Assembly: GCA_020402585.1 (NCBI GenBank)
Contig: JADBZH010000011.1
Coordinates: 62,001 to 126,000 of the forward strand
Length of the DNA stretch: 64,000 nucleotides
Reading direction: 5' to 3'
DNA from: Phenylobacterium sp.
GTDB taxonomy: Bacteria > Pseudomonadota > Alphaproteobacteria > Caulobacterales > Caulobacteraceae
In this document: positions 45,742 through 54,719 of the stretch, one piece after another
Layout of the letters: each line of letters opens with the position of its first letter
Numbering within the stretch: position 1 is the first letter of the stretch
Program-made: the position numbers and the translations under genes
The notes under the pieces: model-generated
What the model saw: the letters and a program-made list of their open reading frames with translations, nothing else
The model's database searches: none
What the model was told of the DNA's origin: nothing

Positions 45742-46458
45742 TCAATCGGCGCCAACCTTCCGGCGGTCGACCTCCAGGGCGTACCCCGCCGACCGGACGG
45801 TGCGGATGGGATCAAAGCCGGGCGCACCGCGGGACAGGGCCTTGCGCAACCTGCCGATGTGGACGTCGACGGTCCGCGCCTCGACGTAGACGTCCGACCC
45901 CCAGACCGCGTCCAGCAGCTGTTCCCGACTGAAGACCCGGCCTGGATTCTGCATGAAGAAGTCCAGGAGCCGGAACTCGGTCGGTCCCAGGTGGACCTCC
46001 TCGCCATCCCGGGTGACCCGGTGGGCGGAGCGGTCCAGCGCCAGGGGGCCCCGGACCACAGTGTCCTCGGCGAGCCCGGGTCTCAGCCGGCGCAGGACGG
46101 CGCGTATGCGCGCCGCCAGCTCGGTCACGGCGAAGGGCTTGACCACATAATCGTCGGCGCCGGTGTCGAGCCCGCGGATGCGGTCGCTCTCCTCGCCCCG
46201 GGCGGTCAGCATGATGATGGGGACGTTACGGCTCTGAGGTCGCTGGCGAAGGCGGCGACAGACCTCGATCCCCGAGACCTTGGGAAGCATCCAGTCCAGC
46301 ACCACGAGGTCGGGAAGATGCTCCTCGGTCTGGATCAGGGCCTCTTCGCCGTCGGTGGCTACGGCGACCGCATAGCCCTCTCTCTCGAGGTTGTAGCGCA
46401 ACAGGGTGCCGAGGGCGTCGTCGTCCTCCACCACCAGGATCCGGGGATTCATGGACAT
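45742..46458 (-). CDS. phoB: Phosphate regulon response regulator PhoB
   Basis: The 238-residue OmpR/PhoB-type regulator has a receiver domain with phosphoacceptor D55 (VVLDWMLP), acidic D12/D13 and K105-like lysine in YVVKPFAVTEL. A winged-helix DNA-binding domain follows (VHLGPTEFRLLDFFMQNPGRVFSREQLLDAVWG). Phosphorylated by PhoR, it binds PHO boxes to activate phosphate-starvation genes. It is the last gene of the phoR-pstCAB-phoU-phoB run, 4 bases after phoU. Confidence 0.97.
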   Translation of the reverse strand: MSMNPRILVVEDDDALGTLLRYNLEREGYAVAVATDGEEALIQTEEHLPDLVVLDWMLPKVSGIEVCRRLRQRPQSRNVPIIMLTARGEESDRIRGLDTGADDYVVKPFAVTELAARIRAVLRRLRPGLAEDTVVRGPLALDRSAHRVTRDGEEVHLGPTEFRLLDFFMQNPGRVFSREQLLDAVWGSDVYVEARTVDVHIGRLRKALSRGAPGFDPIRTVRSAGYALEVDRRKVGAD

Positions 46459-46462
46459 GGGA

Positions 46463-47158
46463 TTACACCTTCAGGTCGTCAGCCCGCGGGCGGTCCGCGG
46501 GGCTGACCTGCTCGCCGGTGATCTCGTAGTGGACGATCTCGGCGATGTTGGTGGCGTGGTCACCGATGCGCTCGAGGTTCTTGGCCACGAACAGGAGGTG
46601 GGCGCAGGCGGTGATGGTCCGGGGATCGCCCATCATGTAGGTCAGCAGCTCCCGGAACAGGCTGTTGTAGTGCGCGTCGACTTCCTCGTCGCGCCGCCAG
46701 ACCTCCATCGCCCGCTCGGGGTCGTTGGAAATGTAGGCGTCCAGGACCTCCTTCAGCCGGGTCTCCACCAGGCGCCCCATCCGCTCAATGGAGCGGTTCA
46801 GGGTCGGCATGGGCTCGATCTCCGACAGGACCAGGGTGCGCTTGGCGATATTCTTGGCGAGGTCGCCGCACCGCTCGAGGTTGGAGGCGATCTTCATCGC
46901 CGCCATGGTCTTGCGCAGGTCGTTGGCCATGGGCTGACGCAGGGCGATCAGCCGGATGGCCTTCTGCTCGATGTCGGCCTCGATCTCGTCCAGCCGGTCG
47001 TCCTGCTGGAGAACCTTGGTGGCTAGGGTCGGGTCGCGCCTGACGACGGCGTCCACGGCGTCCCCCAGCTGGGCCTCGGCAAGGCCCCCGAGGCGGGCGC
47101 AAGCGGCCCCCAGGGCGTTCAGCTCGTCTTCGTAGGACTTGACGATGTGCTCGTTCAT
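46463..47158 (-). CDS. phoU: Phosphate signaling protein PhoU
   Basis: The 231-residue PhoU has two tandem three-helix bundles, each with the metal-binding E(D)xxxD-type acidic region (QDDRLDEIEADIE and RRDEEVDAHYN). KNIAKRTLVL and KNLERIGDHATNIAE are the conserved second-helix blocks. PhoU links the PstSCAB transporter to PhoR and keeps the regulon off when phosphate is ample. It lies 10 bases after pstB and 4 before phoB. Confidence 0.97.
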   Translation of the reverse strand: MNEHIVKSYEDELNALGAACARLGGLAEAQLGDAVDAVVRRDPTLATKVLQQDDRLDEIEADIEQKAIRLIALRQPMANDLRKTMAAMKIASNLERCGDLAKNIAKRTLVLSEIEPMPTLNRSIERMGRLVETRLKEVLDAYISNDPERAMEVWRRDEEVDAHYNSLFRELLTYMMGDPRTITACAHLLFVAKNLERIGDHATNIAEIVHYEITGEQVSPADRPRADDLKV

Positions 47159-47168
47159 GGGATCGCCC

Positions 47169-47993
47169 TCAGCCGAACCGACCGGTGATGTAGTCCTGGG
47201 TCCGCGAGTCCCCGGGACGCGTGAAGATGTCGCCCGTGGGTCCGGCCTCGACCAGCCGGCCCATGTGGAAGAAGGCCGTGCGCTGCGAGACCCGCGCGGC
47301 CTGGGCCATCGAGTGGGTGACGATGATGATGCAGTACTGGGCCCGGAGCTCGTCGATCAGCTCCTCGATTCGCGCTGTGGCGATGGGGTCCAGGGCCGAG
47401 CAGGGCTCGTCCATCAGGATCACCTCGGGATTGATGGCGATGGCGCGGGCGATCACCAGGCGCTGCTGCTGGCCGCCAGACAGGCCGGTGCCCGGCTGGT
47501 CCAGGCGGTCAGAGACCTCCTTCCAGAGCCCGGCCCGCTTGAGGGCCTGCTCGACCACGCCCTCAAGCTCTGATCGGGAGGTCGCGATCCCATGGATCTT
47601 CGGCCCGTAGGCGACGTTCTCGAAGATGCTCTTCGGAAAGGGATTGGGCTTCTGGAACACCATGCCCACACGCGCCCGCAGCAGCACCGGATCGAGGCTG
47701 CGGTCATTCACATCCTCCCCATCCAGAAGGATGCGACCCTCGACCCGGGCGCCCGGGATGGTGTCGTTCATGCGGTTGATGCACCGCAGGAAGGTGGACT
47801 TGCCGCAGCCTGATGGTCCGATCAGGGCGGTGACCGCCCGGTCGGGCACGTCCAGGTCGATATCGAAGAGGGCCTGCTTGTCTCCATAGAAGACATTCAC
47901 GGCGCTGGCCGATATCCGCGGCGCACCCTCGGCCGGGGCGGCGGCGGCGGCGGAGGCGTTCAGTCGGGGGGGCGAGACCTGGGCGTCTGTCAT
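47169..47993 (-). CDS. pstB: Phosphate ABC transporter ATP-binding protein PstB
   Basis: The 274-residue ATPase has Walker [11 protein letters not shown], signature [15 protein letters not shown], Walker [15 protein letters not shown] and switch histidine [21 protein letters not shown], all typical of PstB. An alanine-rich leader of about 25 residues precedes the core. It energises phosphate import through PstA and PstC. It follows pstA by 4 bases. Confidence 0.98.
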   Translation of the reverse strand: MTDAQVSPPRLNASAAAAAPAEGAPRISASAVNVFYGDKQALFDIDLDVPDRAVTALIGPSGCGKSTFLRCINRMNDTIPGARVEGRILLDGEDVNDRSLDPVLLRARVGMVFQKPNPFPKSIFENVAYGPKIHGIATSRSELEGVVEQALKRAGLWKEVSDRLDQPGTGLSGGQQQRLVIARAIAINPEVILMDEPCSALDPIATARIEELIDELRAQYCIIIVTHSMAQAARVSQRTAFFHMGRLVEAGPTGDIFTRPGDSRTQDYITGRFG

Positions 47994-47997
47994 CTTG

Positions 47998-49284
47998 TCA
48001 CCAGCGGCGTTCGAACCGGCGCCTCAGGAGGACGGCGGCGAGGTTCATAATGATCATGAAGGCCAGCAGCACCATGATGGCGGCGGCCGTGCGCTCCTGG
48101 AAGGCGCGCTCGGACGCATTCTCCCAGATGAAGATCTGGACCGGCAGGACTGTGCTGGCCGAGGTCAGGGCGTCCGGGACGCCCGGTACGAAGGAGACCA
48201 TGCCCACCATCAGCAGCGGCGCAGTCTCGCCCAGGGCGTGGGCGAGGGACAGGATGGCGCCGGTCATCACGCCTGGAAGGGCCAGGGGAAGAACGTGGTG
48301 GAAAACAGTCTGGGTCTTTGAGGCGCCGAGGGCCAGGGCGGCCTCGCGGATCGACGGGGGAACCGCCCTCAACGCGGAGCGAGTGGCGATGATCACCGTC
48401 GGGAGGGACATCAGGGCCAGGACCAGCCCGCCGACCAGGGGCGAGGATCTGGGCACGTTCATCCAGTTGATGAAGACCGCCAGACCCAACAGGCCGTAGA
48501 CGATGGAGGGCACCGCCGCGAGGTTGTTGATGTTGACCTCGACCATGTCGGTCCAACGGTTCTTCGGGGCGAACTCCTCGAGGTAGGTGGCGGCCAGCAC
48601 CCCGATGGGAATGGCGAGGGCGGCGGTCAGCAGCAGCATGAGAGCCGATCCCACCACGGCGCCCAGGACGCCGGCCTGTTCGGGTTCAGTGGAGTCAGAC
48701 CGGGTCAGGAAGGTGGTGTTGAACTCGGACTTGACCTGGCCGTCGGCCTCCAGCTTGTCCAGCCAGTCCAGTTGTTCGCTTGTCAGCGGACGCTCATCCT
48801 CCGGTGTGTCACGGGCGATCTGACCCTTGAAGTAGAGACCGGCGTCCGCCTTGAGGGGCGCCGAGACGGTCACGGTCTTGCCGATGACGGAGGGGTCCGC
48901 CTTGACCCGGTCCAGGACCTGGAAGCCAAGGTCCCCGGACAACAGGTCCCTCATGGCGTCGCTGTGCGAGCCGTACTCGTCGTCGGCCACGCCGATCCTC
49001 TTGAGCAGCTGTTCGGCGATCATCAGGTCATAGTTGGCGCCGCCGGGATCGGCGGGATCGATCCGCGCCGGGTCCACATAGACCTGGGTCGTCAGGCGAT
49101 AGTCGATGAAGGTCGACCAGCCTTGCTGGACGATGCGGCCCAAGAGCAGCAGGAGAAAGCCGAGGGCGATGGCGATCGCGATCCGGCCATACAACTGGAA
49201 CCTGCGCTCGGCGGCGTTTCGCGCCTTCAGTCGCCGGGCCACGGCGGCCCTCAGGTCGTCCGATGTGGGCCGGATCTCAGTCAT
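47998..49284 (-). CDS. pstA: Phosphate ABC transporter permease PstA (long form)
   Basis: The 428-residue permease has five C-terminal helices with the ABC inner-membrane loop [25 protein letters not shown]. The first about 190 residues form an N-terminal helix and a periplasmic insert ([20 protein letters not shown] region), as in the long PstA of alphaproteobacteria, longer than the E. coli protein. It overlaps pstC by 8 bases, so both permeases are co-translated. Confidence 0.95.
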   Translation of the reverse strand: MTEIRPTSDDLRAAVARRLKARNAAERRFQLYGRIAIAIALGFLLLLLGRIVQQGWSTFIDYRLTTQVYVDPARIDPADPGGANYDLMIAEQLLKRIGVADDEYGSHSDAMRDLLSGDLGFQVLDRVKADPSVIGKTVTVSAPLKADAGLYFKGQIARDTPEDERPLTSEQLDWLDKLEADGQVKSEFNTTFLTRSDSTEPEQAGVLGAVVGSALMLLLTAALAIPIGVLAATYLEEFAPKNRWTDMVEVNINNLAAVPSIVYGLLGLAVFINWMNVPRSSPLVGGLVLALMSLPTVIIATRSALRAVPPSIREAALALGASKTQTVFHHVLPLALPGVMTGAILSLAHALGETAPLLMVGMVSFVPGVPDALTSASTVLPVQIFIWENASERAFQERTAAAIMVLLAFMIIMNLAAVLLRRRFERRW

Positions 49285-50719
49285 ACTGTTCCCGATACTT
49301 CTGCACGATCCGCAGGGCGACCACGTTCAGCATCAGGGTGACCACAAAGAGGGTCAGCCCGAGGCCGAAGGCCGAGAGCGTCCGCGGGCTGTCGAACTCC
49401 TGGTCGCCGGTCAGCAGGGTGACGATCTGGACCGTCACGGTGGTGACCGTCTCCAGGGGATTGAGGGTCGTCCGGGCCTGCAGACCTGCGGCCATGGTGA
49501 CGATCATCGTCTCGCCCACCGCCCGGGAGACCGCCAGGAGCATGGCGGCCATGACCCCCGGCAGGGCTGCGGGCAGGACCACCTTCTTGATCGTCTCGGA
49601 CCGGGTGGCCCCCATCGCCAGGCTGCCATCCCGCAGGGACTGGGGAACAGCATTGATGATGTCGTCCGACAGGGAGGAGACGAAGGGGATCAGCATCACC
49701 CCCATGACCGCACCGGCGACCAGGGCCATCTGGTTCTGGACCTCGCCCAGATAGAGCCCCAGATCGTTGAACGGGCCGCCGACCAGCTCAGCGCCGATGG
49801 CGTTGAATCCGGCCCGGAACAGGGGCCCCACGGTCAGGGCGGCGAAGAAGCCGTAGACCACGGTCGGCACCCCCGCGAGCACCTCCAGAAGCGGCTTGAC
49901 CACGCTACGGGTGCGGGAGGAGGCGTATTCAGAAAGATAGATGGCGGCGAACAGGCCCACGGGAGCGGCCACCGTCATGGAGATCAGCATGATCAGGAAG
50001 GTGCCGGCGAACAGGGGAATGGCCCCGAAGGCGCCTTCCGAAACGACCTGGTCGGCATACATGGCGCTCTGCGGATCCCACTCAAGGCCGAAGAGGAAGG
50101 CCTGAAGCGGCACGGCCTGAAAGAAGCGCCAGCTCTCCCAGACCAGGGAGGCGACGATCCCGACGGTCGTGAAGACCGCCGTGACAGAGCACGCCAGCAA
50201 AAGGCCCTTCACCCAGCGCTCGACGCCCTCCCGGGCGCGGAACGCGGCCTGGATCCGGGACAATCCCCAGCTGGCCCCGGCCAGGGCCAGGACAGCGGCG
50301 GCGGCCAGGCTGAAGAGGTGCAGCCGGACCTCCAGCGCCTTCGCTTCGGCGGCGGCGACCTCGAGGGCGGCCTGCACCTCCGGGGCGTAGGGCGTTTCGC
50401 TTCGCGCCTGACCCCGGGCGATGGAGATCGCGTCGTCCAGGAAGACCTGCCGCTCGGCCGCCTCCATCGCGCGCACGACGGCCGGCAGGCGGGACTCCAC
50501 GAGGGACTCCTCCACCCGATCGCCGAGGAAACCCACCAGGATCAGGACCAGGGCGGCGGGGGCGGCGGTCCAGACAGCAGCGTAGGCGCCATGGTGTCCC
50601 GGACGGGAGTTGATCGGCGTGCGCGACCCCCGGGCGATCGCACCGGCGCGTCGGCGACCCGCCCAGAAGACGGCGCCGGAGAAGGCCGTCAGGATCAGAA
50701 GGGCGACAAGGGTCAGCAT
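49277..50719 (-). CDS. pstC: Phosphate ABC transporter permease PstC (long form)
   Basis: The 480-residue permease has a core of about 300 residues with EYASSRTRSVVKPLLEVLAGVPTVVYGFF and the coupling loop SLAMGATRSETIKKVVLPAALPG. The first about 175 residues carry three extra hydrophobic segments and an intervening soluble stretch, the alphaproteobacterial long form. It is preceded by a 99-base gap after phoR. The periplasmic phosphate-binding protein PstS is not in the window, so it must be encoded elsewhere or be supplied by another locus. Confidence 0.95.
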   Translation of the reverse strand: MLTLVALLILTAFSGAVFWAGRRRAGAIARGSRTPINSRPGHHGAYAAVWTAAPAALVLILVGFLGDRVEESLVESRLPAVVRAMEAAERQVFLDDAISIARGQARSETPYAPEVQAALEVAAAEAKALEVRLHLFSLAAAAVLALAGASWGLSRIQAAFRAREGVERWVKGLLLACSVTAVFTTVGIVASLVWESWRFFQAVPLQAFLFGLEWDPQSAMYADQVVSEGAFGAIPLFAGTFLIMLISMTVAAPVGLFAAIYLSEYASSRTRSVVKPLLEVLAGVPTVVYGFFAALTVGPLFRAGFNAIGAELVGGPFNDLGLYLGEVQNQMALVAGAVMGVMLIPFVSSLSDDIINAVPQSLRDGSLAMGATRSETIKKVVLPAALPGVMAAMLLAVSRAVGETMIVTMAAGLQARTTLNPLETVTTVTVQIVTLLTGDQEFDSPRTLSAFGLGLTLFVVTLMLNVVALRIVQKYREQYD

Positions 50720-50762
50720 CTTTGGATCACTTCCGGCTCCCTTCGGGCCCGGCGCAAGACCT

Positions 50763-50777
50763 CCCGAAGCCTTCGGG
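50763..50777. repeat. Palindrome between phoR and pstC
   Basis: CCCGAAG (50763-50769) and CTTCGGG (50771-50777) are perfect complements around one base and can form a 5-bp stem with a 5-base loop. It lies 44 bases upstream of pstC in the same-strand gap. It may be a weak attenuator or a regulator site. No PHO box heptamers are seen in this gap. Confidence 0.3.
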
Positions 50778-50818
50778 GAAGGCCCTGGAGCGGACGCGGC
50801 TCTTCATGCCGTAGGTCA

Positions 50819-52255
50819 TTAATGCGACACTTCCATTACGGGGAGTCTCTCCGGCACAAGGACCGTGAAAACCGTCCCGCGGCCGGGAGAGCTCTCCACG
50901 GCCAACACGCCCTGGTGGCGGTTGACGATGTGCTTGACGATAGAGAGCCCAAGCCCGGTCCCCGGACGCTCGCCGCTCTTCTGCCCCTCGACGCGATAGA
51001 ACCGTTCCGCAAGGCGGGGCAGGTGCTCCCGGACAAGGCCCGGCCCCTCGTCCTGGACCCGGATCATGGCGTACCGGGCGCCGGGCGCGTCCGGGGCCAC
51101 CAGGGTCAGGCGGGCGGAGTCCTCGAGGATCGCCGCCTGGGTCGCCTCCCGCCCCACATTGGAGCGGACCACCAGCTGAACCCGACCTTCGGCGGGCGCA
51201 TACTTCACGGCGTTGTCGGTCAGGTTCTGGATCACCTGCACTAGCTGGTCACGGTCGCCCCGGACCATGACCGAGCCCGCGGCGGGGAGGTCCGTCTCGA
51301 TCCTGACCCCCCGGCGCGCGGCCTGCGGGCCCAGGGCGTCCACCACGTCGGCGGCCGCCAGGACAAGGTCGGTCTCGCCCTGGGGCGCCACATGCTCGTT
51401 CAGCTCGATCCGGCTGAGGGAGAGGAGGTCGTCAATCAGCCGGCCCATCCGGTCGGCCTGGTTCTGCATGATCCCGAGGAAACGATCCTGGGCCTGCCGG
51501 TCATCCCGGGCGTGTCCCTTCAGGGTCTCGATGAATCCGGAGAGGGAGGCCAGGGGCGTGCGCAATTCGTGGCTGGCGTTGGCGAGGAAGTCCGCCCGGG
51601 TCCTCTCGGCCCTGCGCAAGTCGGTCTCATCCCGGAACAGGAGCACCGCGCGGCGCAGCTGATCCTCCTCCGTGTCCAGGGGGCGGACCAGGGTCTGGAA
51701 GCTGCGCTCCTGGGAGGCGCCGGAGGTGAAGCCGCACCGGGCCTCGACGCCTCCGAACAGCGCCTCATCGACGGCGGAGAGCACCTCGGGATCGCGCAGC
51801 ACCGAGACCAGGAGCATTGGCGGGGCGGAGATGCGGAACAGGCTGCGGGCCGCGGCGTTGGCCCGCTCGATCCTCAGGCTGCTCAGGTCATCGGGCTCCC
51901 GGGCGGTCACGACAAGGAGGGGGTCGGGTGCGGCGTCCAGGAGGGCGGTGAAGCGGGTCTCGACCCGCTCGACGGCCTCGCGCACCCTTTGTTCGGCGGC
52001 CTCCGTCGACGGCCGGATTCCGGCGGGCCGGAACCGCCGCGCCACAATCGCCGCTGCAGCCGCCCCGGCCAGCAGAAGGGCGGCGATCTCGGTCGCCCCC
52101 CGGCCGGCCCAGGCCCACACCCCCGCAACGGCCATCAGAGCCGCCGCTATGCCGAGGGCAAGGGCGGCGCCGCCAGGCTCCGCGCGGGTTTCAGGTTGGG
52201 GCAAGTCAGGCTTCCGGTCGGCCAAGGCGACATTGAGGCCCGGCGAGTATGACAT
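50819..52255 (-). CDS. phoR: Phosphate regulon sensor histidine kinase PhoR
   Basis: The protein (478 residues from ATG 52255) has two N-terminal helices (about 31-50 and 57-75), a PAS-like region (about 90-200), a dimerisation helix with phosphoacceptor histidine in FLANASHELRTPLASLSGFI, and an ATPase domain (VIQNLTDNAVKYAPAEG, VQDEGPGLVREHLPRLAERFYRV, PGTGLGLSIVKHIVNRH). It phosphorylates PhoB when phosphate is scarce. The ATG at 52255 lies inside a PHO box and has no ribosome binding site; TTG 52204, preceded by GGAAG at six bases, is a plausible true start if the box drives this gene. It leads the pst operon. Confidence 0.93.
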   Translation of the reverse strand: MSYSPGLNVALADRKPDLPQPETRAEPGGAALALGIAAALMAVAGVWAWAGRGATEIAALLLAGAAAAAIVARRFRPAGIRPSTEAAEQRVREAVERVETRFTALLDAAPDPLLVVTAREPDDLSSLRIERANAAARSLFRISAPPMLLVSVLRDPEVLSAVDEALFGGVEARCGFTSGASQERSFQTLVRPLDTEEDQLRRAVLLFRDETDLRRAERTRADFLANASHELRTPLASLSGFIETLKGHARDDRQAQDRFLGIMQNQADRMGRLIDDLLSLSRIELNEHVAPQGETDLVLAAADVVDALGPQAARRGVRIETDLPAAGSVMVRGDRDQLVQVIQNLTDNAVKYAPAEGRVQLVVRSNVGREATQAAILEDSARLTLVAPDAPGARYAMIRVQDEGPGLVREHLPRLAERFYRVEGQKSGERPGTGLGLSIVKHIVNRHQGVLAVESSPGRGTVFTVLVPERLPVMEVSH

Positions 52256-52277
52256 TTGAGCGACAGTTTGATGACAG
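52249..52277 (-). promoter_or_regulatory. PHO box (three PhoB heptamers) in front of phoR
   Basis: On the minus strand three direct heptamers at 11-bp spacing read CTGTCAT (52271-52277), CTGTCGC (52260-52266) and ATGTCAT (52249-52255), with spacers CAAA and TCAA. They match the PhoB-binding heptamer CTGTCAT (7, 5 and 6 of 7). CATACT at 52246-52251 could serve as -10. Orientation is toward phoR, giving PhoB autoregulation of the phoR-pst-phoU-phoB operon. The divergent gene at 52415 lies on the other side. Confidence 0.72.
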
Positions 52278-52414
52278 GGGCGGGATATCGTCGGTTCGGC
52301 CACGGTGACCGGTCGACTCGTGACCGCCATCGCCCCGGCGATTGTCCCGGCGAGCGCCAGGCCCTAGATTGCGCCTCCGCCGTCCATGTCGGCGAGGACC
52401 TCCCCGGAGCCCCC

Positions 52415-54703
52415 ATGTCCCTCAACCGATTCGCCGAAGCCGAAGCCGCGTTCCAGGCCGGACGGCGCGACGAGGGAAAGCGCCTGACGGCCGAGCAGCT
52501 GGAGGCGAACCCGGACGCCCCGGCCGCAGTGTACCGCAACCTGGGCGCCATCCTGATCCGCGACCGCGACTACGCCCTGGCCGAGACGGTGGGACGGCGC
52601 TCGGTGGAGCGACATCCCCGTGATCCGGAGCTTTGGAACATCCTCGGCGTCGCCCTGCGCCGCCTCAAGCGCTACCCCGAAGCCGTCGACGCCCTAGAGA
52701 AGGCGGCCCGGATGAACCCGCGCAGCGACGCCATCCAGCAGAACCTCGGCAACGTCTTCAATGACGCCCGGGACCCCCGCGCCATCAAGGTCTTCTCGCA
52801 ACTCGTCCGGACGGGGCCCTCCAACGCTGAGCTCCAGCGGCAGCTCGGACGGGCCCATTGGTTCGCCAAGGACTTCGACAAGGCCCTGCAGCGACTCAAC
52901 CTCGCCACCCGGCTGAAGGCCGACATGGTGGACGCCTGGCTGGACCTTTCCGCAGCCAGCTCCGACTCCCGCGGCCCCGTGGAGGGGCTGGAGGCCCTGG
53001 ACCGTGGCCTCAAGGCCTGTCCGGGCGACGCCCGCCTGCAGGAGGCGCGGCTGTCCATGCTCCGCCGCTCGGGGCGGATGCGCGAGGCCGAGCAGCAGAT
53101 GCTGGAGATGCTGAAGCTCACGCCGGACGCCGCCTGGCTTCACTTCCAGCTCGGCGGGGCGTTGACGGACTACGACCGCCCCCGGGCCAACGAGCATTTC
53201 CGCAAGGCCATCGAGCTCGCGCCGGACAATGTCGACTACCGGATCACCTACGCCGAAAGCCTGGGGCGCGACCGGACCGGCGACGAGGGCGGCAACCTGG
53301 AGTCGGCCTACCGCACCATGGTCGGGGTCCTCGACAAGGCCGACCTGACCCCGGGCAACCTCAAGGTCATCTACGAGCTGCTGGTCCGCGTAGCCGATTA
53401 CGACCGGCTGGAGTCTCTCGGCAGTTTCGCGAAGGTCGGCCGCACCTGGGCCGAGGCGGGCCGCCACACGGCCCTGATGGCCCACCTGGCGCGGGTGAAG
53501 ACGGCGGAAGACCGGCTGGAGCTGGTCGAGCAGCACCGCATCTGGGGCCGGCTGGCGGACGCCGCCGCCGCCCGGCGGCCCATCAACCATCCCGCGCCGC
53601 GGGCGCCCGGCGGCAAGATCCGCGTGGGCTACATGTCCTCGGACCTGCGCGGCCATCCGGTGGCCTATTTCGCCCTGCCCCTGTTCGAGCACTACGACCG
53701 CAGCCGGTTTGAGGTCTTCTGCTACTCCTGGTACCAGGGCGAGGCGGATGCGACCCAGCAGCAGATCACCCAGTGGGTCGACGGCTTCCGCTGGCAGAAG
53801 GACATCACCGACCGTGAGGCGGCCCAGCTGATCGCCGACGACAACCTCGACATGCTGTTCGAGCTGGGCGCCACGACCCACATGAACAAGCTCTCTGTCA
53901 TGTCCTACCGGCCGGCGCCTCGCCAGGCGAGCTGGGTGGGCTATCCCCATTCTGCAGGGCCCGAGACCATCGACTACCTGGTCCTCGACCCCTGGATGAA
54001 TCCGCCAGACCCTCGGCTGGTGATCGAAAAGCCCCTGCTCCTGGCCCACACCTGGTACGCCATGGGCGAGCGCGCCTTCCGCGAGCAGCCGGCGGTGGAC
54101 CCCGTCGCCCCGGTGGAGCGCAACGGCTACGTCACCTTCGGCACGGCCAACAACCCCTACAAGTACACCCGCGAGACCGTCACCGCCTGGGCGCGGGCGG
54201 TGGCCGGGACACCGGGCTCGAAGTTCATGTTCGTCCGGCCGGAGGGGACCACCCCGACCTTCACCGCCAACATCCGTGCGGTGTTCGAGAGCCAGGGGGT
54301 GTCGGCCGATCGGGTGATCTTCGAGACCGTGCGCGGCAGGCACCTGCCCTTCTACAACCAGATGGACATCTCCCTCGACAGCTTCCCCCAGACCGGCGGC
54401 ACCACCACCTGCGAGTCCCTCTGGATGGGGGTTCCCGTAGTGGCCCGGGTGGGCGACGCCGTCTTCGAGCGGATGAGCTACTCCATCCTCAACAATGTCG
54501 GCCTCGGCGATCTGGTGGGGAAGACCACCGACGAGTTTGTCGACATCGCCGTGCGCCTCGCTTCGGACCCGGCCCGGATCGGCGAACTTCGCCGCACCCT
54601 GCGCGAGCGTCTGGCCGCCAGCCCGCTTCGCGACGCCCGGGGTTTCTCCACCGACTGGTACGCCATGGTTGAGCGCGCCATGGCCGATCCTGTGCGGAAA
54701 TAG
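52415..54703 (+). CDS. TPR-repeat protein with O-GlcNAc-transferase-type glycosyltransferase domain
   Basis: The 762-residue protein has about eight tetratricopeptide-like repeats (about 30-340) and a C-terminal GT41/SPINDLY-type domain (about 385-755). Hallmarks are KIRVGYMSSDLRGHPVAYFALPLFE (conserved GHP histidine) and SFPQTGGTTTCESLWMGVPVVAR (nucleotide-sugar site). In Caulobacter a TPR-GT protein of this architecture, FlmG, glycosylates flagellin; whether this protein is that enzyme cannot be said because no flagellar genes adjoin. ATG 52415 has CCCCGGAGCC upstream. It is followed by a second glycosyltransferase after 16 bases, likely in one operon. Confidence 0.88.
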   Translation: MSLNRFAEAEAAFQAGRRDEGKRLTAEQLEANPDAPAAVYRNLGAILIRDRDYALAETVGRRSVERHPRDPELWNILGVALRRLKRYPEAVDALEKAARMNPRSDAIQQNLGNVFNDARDPRAIKVFSQLVRTGPSNAELQRQLGRAHWFAKDFDKALQRLNLATRLKADMVDAWLDLSAASSDSRGPVEGLEALDRGLKACPGDARLQEARLSMLRRSGRMREAEQQMLEMLKLTPDAAWLHFQLGGALTDYDRPRANEHFRKAIELAPDNVDYRITYAESLGRDRTGDEGGNLESAYRTMVGVLDKADLTPGNLKVIYELLVRVADYDRLESLGSFAKVGRTWAEAGRHTALMAHLARVKTAEDRLELVEQHRIWGRLADAAAARRPINHPAPRAPGGKIRVGYMSSDLRGHPVAYFALPLFEHYDRSRFEVFCYSWYQGEADATQQQITQWVDGFRWQKDITDREAAQLIADDNLDMLFELGATTHMNKLSVMSYRPAPRQASWVGYPHSAGPETIDYLVLDPWMNPPDPRLVIEKPLLLAHTWYAMGERAFREQPAVDPVAPVERNGYVTFGTANNPYKYTRETVTAWARAVAGTPGSKFMFVRPEGTTPTFTANIRAVFESQGVSADRVIFETVRGRHLPFYNQMDISLDSFPQTGGTTTCESLWMGVPVVARVGDAVFERMSYSILNNVGLGDLVGKTTDEFVDIAVRLASDPARIGELRRTLRERLAASPLRDARGFSTDWYAMVERAMADPVRK

Positions 54704-54719
54704 GCGCGGGGCAGGAAAC

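Noticed and set aside
47985-48003. CTGTCAT followed by TTGTCACC at the pstB start, resembling a PHO box
   Set aside because: The spacing is one base rather than four and the site spans the pstB start codon in an overlapping operon.
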